The notes under the pieces are model-generated. The model searched no databases. It was not told where the DNA came from and worked only from the letters and a program-made list of their open reading frames with translations. From positions 1 to 64,000 of the forward strand of contig QNGE01000944.1 of the NCBI GenBank assembly GCA_008508345.1: a DNA stretch of 64,000 nucleotides, read 5' to 3'. How positions within the stretch are numbered: the first letter of the stretch is position 1; every line of letters starts with the position of its first letter. The DNA is from Paragonimus westermani. Taxonomy: Eukaryota; Platyhelminthes; Trematoda; Plagiorchiida; Troglotrematidae. Made by a program: the position numbers and the translations under genes. Shown here piece after piece: positions 10,773 to 20,520 of this stretch.

Positions 10773-13694
10773 TTAATTTAACGGTTTATTAAGTGGGTGA
10801 GAATCCAATAACACTTTGGGACGGTCTTTAGAAGAGCAGCTAACAATCTCTAGTGGTAGGTCGTTCCAGTAGTTGATAACCCTATAAGAGAAGAACTGTT
10901 GTCTCAGGAAGGTCCGAGGTCGAAGCTTATAGAGCTTCTTGTCGTGGCCTCTTCGACTGTTATCACTTACTAGGGTAAAGAATTGTTGCACAAGTCCTGT
11001 GCTAAAGAGAAAATGTGTAAGAATTAAGTCGCCGCGGAGTCTACGAAACTCAAGTGGATAAAGATCGAGAATTTCAAGGCGAGACTCGTAGGATAGATGC
11101 CGCAAGCCAGTGACCATTTTGGTGGCCACTCGCTGGACACGTTCAATGGCGAGTATGTCCTTCTTCAAACCGGTGTAGACGACTTGATTGGCATACTCGA
11201 GCAATGGTCTTATGTAGACTCTGTAAAGCGTGTGAAAGGCGCGCTTGTCAATCCGGGGGAAGGTTCGTTTGATCATCCCGAGAGTCATGAGACCCCTTTT
11301 TGCGGCCAGCTGGTGATGATAAGAGAAGGACAACCCAGACGATAGCCAGATCCCTAGGTCTTTTTTGAGGTCTACTTTCGTGATACCTACTACACTTTGT
11401 GCACCATGTATCACGAATAGGTTCCCAGAGTCTCCTCCGAGTGACATGTGCGCACACTTACTGTCGTTTAGAGGGAGACTCCAATCCTCTGACCAGCACT
11501 TAATACGATCAAGGTCAATCTGCAATGCACTGGGGTCACAGGCGTTCCAGATTTTTAAGTCGTCGGCATAAAGGAGAGCGTTGCTAGAGATCAAATCGGG
11601 GAGATCATTGATGTAAATAAGAAACAACAATGGACCAAGTACCGATCCTTGAGGGACCCCCACAGAGACTGGGGATGGGGACGAAAGGCCTGAACCGGTT
11701 TTTACTCTGAAAGTCCTGTTACCAAGAAAGGAGGTTATCCAGCGGAGAACTTCTCCTTGAATCCCATAGGCTTCTAGTTTGTGCAGCAGAGGACCGTGTG
11801 GGACACGGTCGAAGGCTTTGGCAAAGTCGAAGAAGATAGCGTCCGAGATATGACCATTGTCTTTGGCCTCTGTTAGGCTATCCATGAAGATTAACATATT
11901 AGTTATGCATGACCGCTCAGGAAGAAAGCCATGCTGGGTCGAAGAGAAGAGGTTATTCGAGAAGAAATGCTTAAAGATAGTGCGTTTTAACAGTCGCTCC
12001 ATTATCTTGCATGGGATGCTGGTAAGGCTGATCGGTCGATAACTAGCAGGAGAATGACGATCGCCTGTTTTAAATATAGGTGAGACATTGGCCTCTTTCC
12101 ATGCCTCCGGAAGAGTGCCTGTCCGAAGTGTCTGTTTAAACAGATCGAAGAGAGGCATCGCCAAACTGACGGCCGCTTCTTTGAGGATCCGGGGATGGAT
12201 CTTGTCTGGTCCCATGGCACTATAAGGATTGATCTTAAGCAAGAGGTCCTGAACGTCAGACACAGAAAAGTCAGCTGTCAGGATGGGTTGTTGGAAGTGC
12301 CTCTGCGGGAGAATTGGATGCCAGTTTGGCAGATCCACATTGTAGACTGATGAGTAGTATTCCCTGAACATCTCGGCAACCACTTGGGGGTTGGAGGAGG
12401 TTTCCCCGTCGGGAAGCCGCAGAGAAAGCGCTGAGGGCTTAGTTTTTCTCTGGCGTCGTATATACTTGAAAAGAAAATTCTTATTCTCGTGAGCTATTTG
12501 TAGGATTTTCGACTGTACGTGTTGGGTGTGTTGCCGGATTTCCCGCTTGCACCTGTTTCGTACAGAGCGAAAGGCCTCTAGATCCTCTGGCCTATCCGTT
12601 AGCTTCTGTTTAGAGAATAGACGAGAACGTAATTCAAGAAGGCGGCGTATGTTCCGCGGAAGCGGTGCACGAGAGGAGAACTTCAATAGTTTTCGAGGAA
12701 CAAATGCCTCATCGGCTTCGTGAATGGCAGCTTTAAAGGAAAGGTAGTTCAAGTTCACTGAGTCGGATGTGAGGCTGAGTGTGCTTAAGAACGTCCTTAG
12801 TGCGTTAAAGTCTGCGTTCTGGAAGTTTCGGAATGAAGTCTTTGTTACAGCGTTTTGGAGCCAGTAACAGATAAAGTCAAAGTTTAGTAGCATATGGTCA
12901 CTATGCCCTAGCGGCGGTTTGATGACCACCCTATCTACCAGGTGAGCCTCGTTCGTAATGACCAGATCGAGCAAGGAGGGTGTCTGTCCTGGACGGTGCC
13001 TTGTAGGTAGATCGACATGCTGTGTCCAGGCTTTCTCATGGATCAACATTGCCAAGGACTTCGAGAACCCGCAGCCACAGTCCTCATGAGAAGCCGCCAT
13101 AGAGTTGAGTTTGGGTGCGTTGAAGTCACCCATAATAAGAAGATGGGAGAAACGCTGGGCAGACGTGAGTCTGTCTAAGGTAGCAAGGATGGCTTCGTCG
13201 TCGGATGCACTGCATGACGGCGAGCGGTACACAACACCGGTAAGAAGCGTGTCACGTTTGCGAAGTTGGAGTTTAATCCAGAGCGTGTCGCATTTCTCTG
13301 GGAAGGTAAATTCCCCTACGACAGCTGGCACTGGGAGCTTCTGGCTTAGGAAAACGGCGCAGCCTCCCATGCGTCCACGGGAGGAGTCCGTCCGGTATAA
13401 AGAGTAACCAGGGACATGCAGTTCATTATCACTGATATCCGCGGAAAGCCAGGTCTCTGTTAATGCAAGAATGTGAGGGCTAGTGTCGTGGACCAGCTGT
13501 CTGATTTCTGGTAGTTTGTTCAGAAGGCTCAGACAGTTGGTGTACACGCACTTTAAGGCTACTTCTTCGTTTGGCTGGGTGCAAAAAGAGACAGAAGTGC
13601 ACGAGGGAAAGCTTGGGAAAGTAGCCTCAGTAGTGAGGGGTGTTGTGCAACTGGCGGCGTAGTTCTGTGAGGCCTCTTGTGGGGGGTGGCCGTT
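10773..13694 (-). CDS. LINE endonuclease-reverse transcriptase (ORF2)
   Basis: This frame makes the enzyme that nicks target DNA and reverse-transcribes the element RNA. Counting from the GTG codon at 13,547, the AP-endonuclease domain has TET at 30-32, GDFN at 140-143 and SDH at 216-218. The RT domain runs from about 440 to 700, with GPDKIHP (446-452), FDFAKAFD (573-580), GVPQGSVLGPLLF (630-642) and the catalytic YADD (660-663). All expected catalytic residues are present. No stop interrupts the frame from 13,694 to the TAA at 10,773. There is no ATG in the first ~50 codons, so the start is unresolved: the frame may be joined to upstream sequence in intact relatives, and copy C suggests a longer ancestral N-terminus. 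Related copies B and D have lost YADD. Confidence 0.9.
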   Translation of the reverse strand, partial: NGHPPQEASQNYAASCTTPLTTEATFPSFPSCTSVSFCTQPNEEVALKCVYTNCLSLLNKLPEIRQLVHDTSPHILALTETWLSADISDNELHVPGYSLYRTDSSRGRMGGCAVFLSQKLPVPAVVGEFTFPEKCDTLWIKLQLRKRDTLLTGVVYRSPSCSASDDEAILATLDRLTSAQRFSHLLIMGDFNAPKLNSMAASHEDCGCGFSKSLAMLIHEKAWTQHVDLPTRHRPGQTPSLLDLVITNEAHLVDRVVIKPPLGHSDHMLLNFDFICYWLQNAVTKTSFRNFQNADFNALRTFLSTLSLTSDSVNLNYLSFKAAIHEADEAFVPRKLLKFSSRAPLPRNIRRLLELRSRLFSKQKLTDRPEDLEAFRSVRNRCKREIRQHTQHVQSKILQIAHENKNFLFKYIRRQRKTKPSALSLRLPDGETSSNPQVVAEMFREYYSSVYNVDLPNWHPILPQRHFQQPILTADFSVSDVQDLLLKINPYSAMGPDKIHPRILKEAAVSLAMPLFDLFKQTLRTGTLPEAWKEANVSPIFKTGDRHSPASYRPISLTSIPCKIMERLLKRTIFKHFFSNNLFSSTQHGFLPERSCITNMLIFMDSLTEAKDNGHISDAIFFDFAKAFDRVPHGPLLHKLEAYGIQGEVLRWITSFLGNRTFRVKTGSGLSSPSPVSVGVPQGSVLGPLLFLIYINDLPDLISSNALLYADDLKIWNACDPSALQIDLDRIKCWSEDWSLPLNDSKCAHMSLGGDSGNLFVIHGAQSVVGITKVDLKKDLGIWLSSGLSFSYHHQLAAKRGLMTLGMIKRTFPRIDKRAFHTLYRVYIRPLLEYANQVVYTGLKKDILAIERVQRVATKMVTGLRHLSYESRLEILDLYPLEFRRLRGDLILTHFLFSTGLVQQFFTLVSDNSRRGHDKKLYKLRPRTFLRQQFFSYRVINYWNDLPLEIVSCSSKDRPKVLLDSHPLNKPLN

Positions 13695-13770
13695 TCATCA
13701 CAGCCTAGGCATAAGTGAGCGTCCCTGTTGGACGCTTCGTCCGCTTCTCTTCGCCCAAGGTCGATGACTT

Positions 13771-14277
13771 TCAGACCGCTCTTGCTTTCACAGCTTTTGG
13801 AGGGTGATTTGCGGTTTTGCATCCTCGAAAATTTGGATAAAGTTGTAGATGAGAAGAGAGTATAGGACAAAATGGCCCCGATGTAGCCGGGAAGAGAGCC
13901 ACCGAAATGAGACATGTTTGGACCATTTTTGACGCAGGGGGTCCCAGCAGACTCAGTGGGCTGTAAAGCTTAGGAATAAAATATTTCTTTAGCGGCCGTT
14001 TTTTTCGTGAGATGATTGGGGGTCTAGAAGATTGATGGTCCTTAGCACCTTTGGGATCTGTTTTACCGGCCCCCTGCATATTCACAGGCGCTTGACTTTC
14101 CAGTGAGATGGGGGTAGTGGCTTCTGAAGTGTGTGCTTGGGGTGGTTCGTCCGAGAACACCGGTGTCCTCTTGACATCAGGGATAAGGACCTTAACGCTA
14201 GCCTGGAGTTTGGGGTCAGCCTTGATGCATAACCTTGTTCTAGCAAGCTGAGAGCGCTTCTGCCGCTCCGAATCGCG
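13771..14277 (-). CDS. ORF1-like frame of LINE copy A (possibly broken)
   Basis: This is an open frame of 168 codons upstream of the endonuclease-RT frame on the same strand. It is rich in Pro, Ser and basic residues (for example SRKKRPLKKYFIPKLYSPLS) and lacks an ATG near its beginning. Such low-complexity basic proteins are usual for ORF1, or the N-terminal extension, of CR1-type LINEs and probably bind the RNA. Alignment with copy C shows that conserved peptides change frame between 13,560 and 13,780, so at least one indel separates this frame from ORF2. The element may therefore be defective in its 5' half despite the intact enzyme. Confidence 0.5.
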   Translation of the reverse strand, partial: RDSERQKRSQLARTRLCIKADPKLQASVKVLIPDVKRTPVFSDEPPQAHTSEATTPISLESQAPVNMQGAGKTDPKGAKDHQSSRPPIISRKKRPLKKYFIPKLYSPLSLLGPPASKMVQTCLISVALFPATSGPFCPILSSHLQLYPNFRGCKTANHPPKAVKARAV

Positions 14278-14329
14278 TTACACTGGGCATCAAGAGGCAT
14301 CTTGGGAAAATATAATCCAGATAACGCAC

Positions 14330-16040
14330 ATGCGTTCGACTGCACGGCTTCAATTTAATTGGCCTAATGCTATTATACTAACGGCCCCGATCATAATATC
14401 CTGTCTTGGCCGTTTGATCAAAGTGACCTGATGTTCCCTCTGACATCCCTGTCCATGCAGGGGTGTTCCGTCGAATGCTCAGAGGCATATCTGAACTCTG
14501 AGAAGTACAGAGGACCGTCAAACATACTGTTGTTGGGATGTGTGGCCTTTTCTATAATCACTGGCTAGAATATCTGAAAGTCTACCCGCAGAGTTACCGG
14601 CGACCCCACGGCAATCTTAGTCTGATGCGTCGTATTTCACGAGAGAACGTGCGGGATGAGCTGAGGAAAGATTTCCTCCTCCAAAGTGAACACATTCCGA
14701 CGTCAATCACACGATTCTAACACAGGGACCAGAACGACTTCACTCTGTATTCAGTCTGTCTCGACTGGCCATCATTTGCTGGAATGCATTCAAGTTGCGG
14801 GTAGTGCTATCATTCACTGACGTAGTCTTTAAACTACCCCTGGATGTTCACATGGTGACGTTTTGGAATGAAAGGGATACATGACACCTTAATTATTCCG
14901 GTGTCTGAATACCCAATGGATAGGCTGACACATCCGGCGACTCCTGTTCCCTAGCAACGAAGAATGAACAGCAAACGGCGGACACCTGTTGGATTTATAA
15001 ATTTGGGCAATCTTATTTTCTTACCACCACCTCGGTCTCGTATGTAGGCGCGCGTTCCTTAACAACATTCAACTTTTCAGAAGAGGTATCCTTCTAAATG
15101 AACGGGACTCAAGTAAAAATTGGCAATATTAGGCAGGTATTTTATTTTCCAGCTGTTCTGCCAAATCTTTTGAGCTGTTTGTTTGGTATCAATTGGAAAA
15201 TTGTAGGTTCGGATGTATCAATCTGGGCAAGACTGGTACTTTTTTAAATAAATAAAAGCACACCTTATGCTCGTGTAGAGTTTCGTTCATAGCAATAATT
15301 TTACCGTCAGTTATTTTTTACCCGCAAAATTCCTCAAAGCACAGCATCATGAGAAAAAGGTCAGCCATTCCAGCGTTAGAAGCCCAAGACTTCTGCGTAC
15401 CAAAGTGCGAGGCGCCCCTATGTTTGCTGCAAGCACACGCACGCAGTTTGAACCAGCATTAATGTGTGTAAATATAAGAGCTTAGAAACCTCCTCCACCT
15501 CAAGGAGTATCGTCGATTTGCGGGCTGTACTTAACCGAGAATGGGGTTTCTAAAAACGGCTGCCATAAGGCTTGAACGAGAACGTTATACTGATAAACAG
15601 ATTGGGAATAACACAACATTACGAGCAGGTTGTTATACTCTACGTTCCAACCACTTTGGGTGGCCTTCCTCGGGAGTGATGTAATCAAAAACGTTATATA
15701 TTGCGTGACATCTCTTATCCTTTTTCAATTGATTTGTACCACTACCCACACCGTCAAATGTACTGGCCAATGTTCTGAAACTTACTACATCAACGGTGCT
15801 ACCGAGCAGAACGACATTTATAATTTAAATGCACATAGGGGAAAAATGTTCAATTTCAACAAATATTTTTTGGGGCGCGTGGTACAAAAACGGTCGGCTG
15901 ATATTGCATGATAGTGCATATCCTGGTGTTACCATCTAATCGCTCAAATTAGCCTACTATTTTCTGTATTTTGATACATTTACCTTCTTTGAGACCTTTT
16001 GAACACAATATATCGATAAAAGTGGAATACCATACAATAA
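14330..16040. other. No gene recognised
   Basis: Only short frames are present. A 93-codon frame at 15,630-15,911 (plus) has a hydrophobic stretch (about residues 25-36) but no recognisable family, conserved cysteine pattern or clear splice sites. Confidence 0.4.
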
Positions 16041-16053
16041 TGCCCGCTAAGCC

Positions 16054-17468
16054 GGCCTGTCTTCCGAAATTGCCAGTCGTCAAGCCATCATCGTTGCACC
16101 AAAAGGCACGAAGACGGTGCAGAAAGGTGTAAAATCATCAGATTATTCGGCCAACACCTGCTCCACCCCTGCCATCGTAGAGGAGAACAGAGACGCCGCT
16201 AAAAGGTCAATCTCAACTGCAAACCTTAGCACATAACATGAACAAAACAACACAGTCATGTTCATTTTCAACCATTAATGTATTCGCAGTTCCACTTAGA
16301 ATACAAACGAAATTAGGGGCTGGAATAGCGGAACTGCACAGTAAAAACGAGGTCTCACCGAAATTTTGAACAAGCTAGGTCCAACATCGAGCATCATAAA
16401 TACCTCAAGCAACATCCACCATCAGACTACTCTTGGTAATAAAGACCTCGTAGCCGCTGGGACGTTTATTAACACAGTAGTTGCGGGATAGCACAAGTGG
16501 TCGCGCTGTGCAAACAGAGTGATGGTGATTAAATCACCTGATAGAATACCTTTGTTGTCTTTGAGAAGAGTATTACTCAAAGCCAGTAAAATAAAAGAAC
16601 AAGAGTGTTTCTGACTAAGACTTCACAAGAAAGCACGGCAAAACCGCTGTCCACTGTTGCCACAGTTCACAAGTGAACTTGCAGCAGACTAATTCGTAAG
16701 GAGGGAAGAGCAAACCAGACACAAATTTCAAGTCCATAAAAGGTTTTGGTGACAAGACATTACCCCGGTAGGAAATATTACGAGTCAATAATTCCTTAGA
16801 AAAGGACTTGTGTAACACAGTCAATAGTCCCATTTGATTTGACTGTAGGTCTCGACTACTCCACGAGTTCCCTGATTCCGCAAGTTGCAACTGGAAGTGT
16901 CGTTGCGTCCTCAGTCCAGGCGGACAGTGAAAAACAAACCACGTCTAGCTCTGATGACGCCAGACGCGTTCGGGTTTCCGCAGAGTAACTTACGTTTATT
17001 GCTGAAAACATATCCCCTAGTCCTCAACGTCTCCCTCCGTCAATCAAGGTCTTGACTGTGAAAAGTTCTACAACTAAAGCACCCAAAGCTACTCAGAGCA
17101 CTGGGAGGAGCAGCTCGAATCCTCCTGATAATGACGCTGCTGCACAAGCATGGCCATCTAGTTCTCATCAGGGGCATCTGTCATTGTAATCCGGAGTAAA
17201 TGCAAATAACAACGGCAAACCTAAAACCCCTGAACAAGGCTTTAAGTCAAGAGTGAAACCTGCACGGTGCGTACTGGAGGATACCATTTCGGATTTGCAA
17301 TATGAAGACAAAATAAGAGTACTTTACAAGCGCTATGAATCTGATTCTAAGAACCACATTCCAATAAATAACGATTCACAGAGAGAACTGCACAGTTTGC
17401 CCCCCACTGCTTTCAAGTCAACCTACTACTATACTAGGGGGTCAGGATTACCATTCATTATCCAATAG
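16054..17468 (+). pseudogene. ORF1-like region of second LINE, broken
   Basis: Readable blocks in changing frames include AGLSSEIASRQAIIVAPKGT (from about 16,054), a Ser/Thr/Pro-rich block near 16,930-17,190, and a final 71-codon block at 17,253-17,468 containing ISDLQYEDKIRVLYKRYESD. I know no specific domain for it. Its position directly upstream of an endonuclease domain on the same strand is the reason for calling it ORF1-like. Confidence 0.45.
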
Positions 17469-17749
17469 CTACGTAGCAACTCGTCATGTTACCCAAAATA
17501 TGGGTGCTACTAGGAACCAAAATCCGGTGAGTACGTCGACACCTGATTACTTTACGAACTCAAATGTTCACCGACCAGTTCTTCTTTAGTACACTCCTAG
17601 ATATTCCAACCACCGCCAAACGGACCCCTCTCCAAGCCTCATCCTGCCATCCCACCGTATTAACACTCTTCCAGCACTTTCTATCTTGCAGTCGAACCTT
17701 TGAACGGAAAGTTGGTGCATTTCGTGGGTTAGGCTATTTTACTTGGTAT

Positions 17750-18500
17750 TTTGCAACCCACTGCCCCATCCGTCATGAAGTTCGTTAGTAGTTTAAATAC
17801 GGTGCTTGACGAGAAGAATTTCATGAATTCATTACTCATGAAGACCAGAGCATTAGTTAGTGAGATGAACATTTTCAAATCTTTTGTCTTTTTATCTGAT
17901 CCCCGTATCATTCTGGTGACTGAGAGGTGGTGCTCTCCCGACACCCCAGGCAGTCAGATGAGCATTGTAGGATGCCATATTTTGTAGGGGTCGTTTCACA
18001 GAACGAGGTGGTGGATGCATTATTTACTCAAAATGGAAATTTTCCACAGTAACCCCTTATGAATCTAGTCTTTACATAATCGTTGACTCGTTTTGGTTGA
18101 TAGTCTCACAAGCTACTTACAGGATGCATTCACAAACCGCCTAATGCCGATAGCAGTGATTTGACTGACCTTGTGGAGATAATGAATCATATGTCCAGCA
18201 TACCTTACGAACACAAACTAAGAGGTGCCGACTTCAATATGTCTAATATCTCCTAGACTTCATTCTTTGTTGCAGCAAAACAAGCCGAATTCCTTTCATA
18301 AATTCAGCTGAATGGTTGGAACCAACATATCCTCACGCCCACCAGACAGAAGCATATATTTGATCACATATTCACCATAGTTATTTCGCCCGTGTAAATA
18401 TCTGTTCTGCAACAACTTACGGGGAACGACCACAATGTAGTCCAATGTCTGTTTGATTTCAGTATGGCTATCAAACCGACAGTTGTATTCTACGGTCCCA
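17750..18500 (+). pseudogene. Endonuclease domain of second LINE, broken
   Basis: The piecewise translation shows AP-endonuclease landmarks: SDPRIILVTERWCSPDT (17.88-17.94 kb, matching the LTETW box), RGADFNMSN (18.22-18.25 kb, matching GDFN) and GNDHNVVQCLFDFSM (18.42-18.47 kb, matching the SDH box). Stops between these blocks show that it is no longer translated as one protein. Confidence 0.65.
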
Positions 18501-19099
18501 TCAAATTCATTGGTTGAAACGCCTTCTTTTCCCAACCAAGATCCTTGAAATAGAACACCTACCTCCCCACATCAGATCCAAGCACGACGTCCGGAGAACT
18601 TGCCAAATATCTAAATTTTGTGTTAGCGTTTTGGCCCACATAGAATCATAACGCGTCGACTCATGTGTACAAGGAAAAATCTTCACTACAAAAGAGACTG
18701 ACAGACTTAAAATGCTCAAGTCGAGGTACGGGAGAACACTAGATTTCCCCCTGGTGAAGCTAATGAGCATAATGTTCGAATGCTTGGAACGTGAGACGCA
18801 ACTCCGTCATATAAACGAAGAGAAACTCGCGCTCCATAATGAACAAAGATGCATGAAGCCATTGTAACTGATGAGATGGAAAAATTCCATGAGGGACCCT
18901 GCTATGAAAGTTGTCACTCTCAAAGACCAAACGGTTGTTGGCCACCCGGTGGCAATATTTGAACTCTCCAACCCACATTTTGCTACTCGGTTTAGCGTCG
19001 AAAGCACCTCATCATCCGCCAAAGTTCTGTCGAAAACAGATGAAATTTTGAATAATGTTCTACTTTATGTTCGAAATATTCGTTCACAGTTGGCTACCA

Positions 19100-20496
19100 T
19101 TACGTTCTCAGTCCATCCTGAATCAGATGGTATCTCACCAATGGTTATCAAGCAGAGGGATGAGAATATATCCATCCATTTTTACCCGGCACCAACCCTC
19201 CACAATGGTGAATGTCAATCACTGTGCCTCACCGCAAAAGTGGTCCAAGGCAGGACGTTAGTGAATATCGTGCCATCAACCAAGCTTCAATCTGCTGGAG
19301 AATGTTTGGAGAGATAATGCAGGTGCACACAGTCAAGTTTCTAACGTCACAAAATCTTATAAACCTTTCACAGCGCAGTTTTCTCAGTAAGCACTCTTGT
19401 ATGACATTTCAACTTGAATTCTTCAACCATATATCGATGTCCGTTGAGATAGGAACTGCGGTAATTATCCTACTCTTAGACGTGCAGAAGGCATTTGATC
19501 GTGTCCATCATAAGCGTCTTTTGATCAAAATAACATCTTTTGGCAACTTTTTGGCATCTTTTTGACTGTCGTCCGCCCTCAAACAGTCAAATTAGAACAG
19601 CACTGCTCGACACCAGAACCGGTGATTTGTTGATTGATCAAAGAATGCGTTTCGGGTCGGTTGCTCTTCTTATTACACATGAATGACTTACACGTTGGTA
19701 TTAGACACGTCAAGCCCTTTCTGTTTGCTGACGATTTCAAAATCATTTACACATTTCGCCAACACAGTAACATGGCTGTCTGCCTAAAAATACACGACAA
19801 GACCCAGAGTAATTGCAGTTGCGGTGCAAAATATGGCTAATGACGTTATCAGCGAGTAAATCAAACATCCCCATTCGTGATTGTAGGTTACCCCCTGGTT
19901 CCGCCTCACTAGATGGTAACAATATTGATACAGCCACTTTGGTAAGAGGTTTAGGAATGCGGTATTTAAACTCTTTTAATTTCGTCGAACAATTACGTTT
20001 CCAGGACACGAAAACTAAAAGAATAGTAGGCTGTATCAAGACGTTCAGTCCGTCGACTTCGAAGGTGATGCTCTGCAAAATGTGTGCTTGGCCTCAACTT
20101 GAGTATTGCGCATTCATTTACTGCCATCTACCCAAGTCCGATAGGCTCCTGTTAGAAAACCTTCAGAAGTCACACACCAAAAGCTTATCAGGATAGTCTT
20201 CTTCGTTCACCTATAGACAACGCTGTCATAATCTTAGTATTGATCCACATTGGTTGCGTAGACTGAAGTTGAACCTGACACGTCTTTATAAACTCATACC
20301 TTTGGACGCCATCACCACAGCGTTTACAGTCAGTTTACAGTACAGCCATCCATATAGTCTAAGAAATAAGAGTCCCACCTTACCAACTCTATCTTTGAAA
20401 AATATCCACGCAACCCTCCTTATTGTAAAGTATCCCAATACTTGGATTGAACTTTCAAATGAAGTCAAAGCCAGCAAAAAATTCAGCGTTTGAAAA
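19100..20496 (+). pseudogene. Reverse transcriptase of second LINE, broken
   Basis: RT motifs occur in order: DGISPMVIKQRDENIS (19,123 on), a SEYRAINQASICWRM block corresponding to the nYRPInLTSI motif, SQRSFLSKHSCMTFQLEFF, LLLDVQKAFDRVHHKRLL (19.47-19.52 kb, catalytic Asp kept) and FLFADDFKIIYTF (19.72-19.75 kb, catalytic FADD kept). A C-terminal block with PQLEYCAFIYCHLPKSDRL follows (around 20.09 kb), then LRNKSPTLPTLSLKNI. Frame changes near 19,310, 19,565 and 19,840 kill the gene although the catalytic boxes survive. Confidence 0.8.
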
Positions 20497-20520
20497 AGGG
20501 TTTGGACAGCCATCTCACGA

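Larger units (their letters stand above)
10563..14320 (-). mobile_element. CR1-like LINE copy A, near full length
   Basis: This non-LTR retrotransposon reads right to left: an ORF1-like frame (14,277-13,771), an intact endonuclease-reverse transcriptase frame (13,694-10,773), a 3' UTR of about 200 bp, and a tail of short direct repeats (10,563-10,590). The 3' UTR is shared with copy D at 34.35-34.46 kb, which fixes the element's extent beyond the stop codon. The 5' boundary near 14,300 is my estimate. I could not see a clear target-site duplication. The domain order (AP-type endonuclease then RT, no RNase H seen) and the repeat tail fit the CR1 branch of the Jockey superfamily. It is the best-preserved of four related copies in the window. 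Confidence 0.88.
16040..20520 (+). mobile_element. Second LINE family, near full length, degenerate
   Basis: A Jockey/CR1-superfamily element distinct in sequence from copies A-D. In order it has ORF1-like coding blocks (16.05-17.47 kb), an AP-endonuclease domain (17.76-18.5 kb), a linker, a reverse transcriptase (19.1-19.85 kb) and a C-terminal region to about 20.5 kb. Many stops and frameshifts interrupt it, yet long stretches remain readable in one frame at a time, so it once encoded complete proteins. Boundaries are approximate and no target-site duplication was found. Confidence 0.75.
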
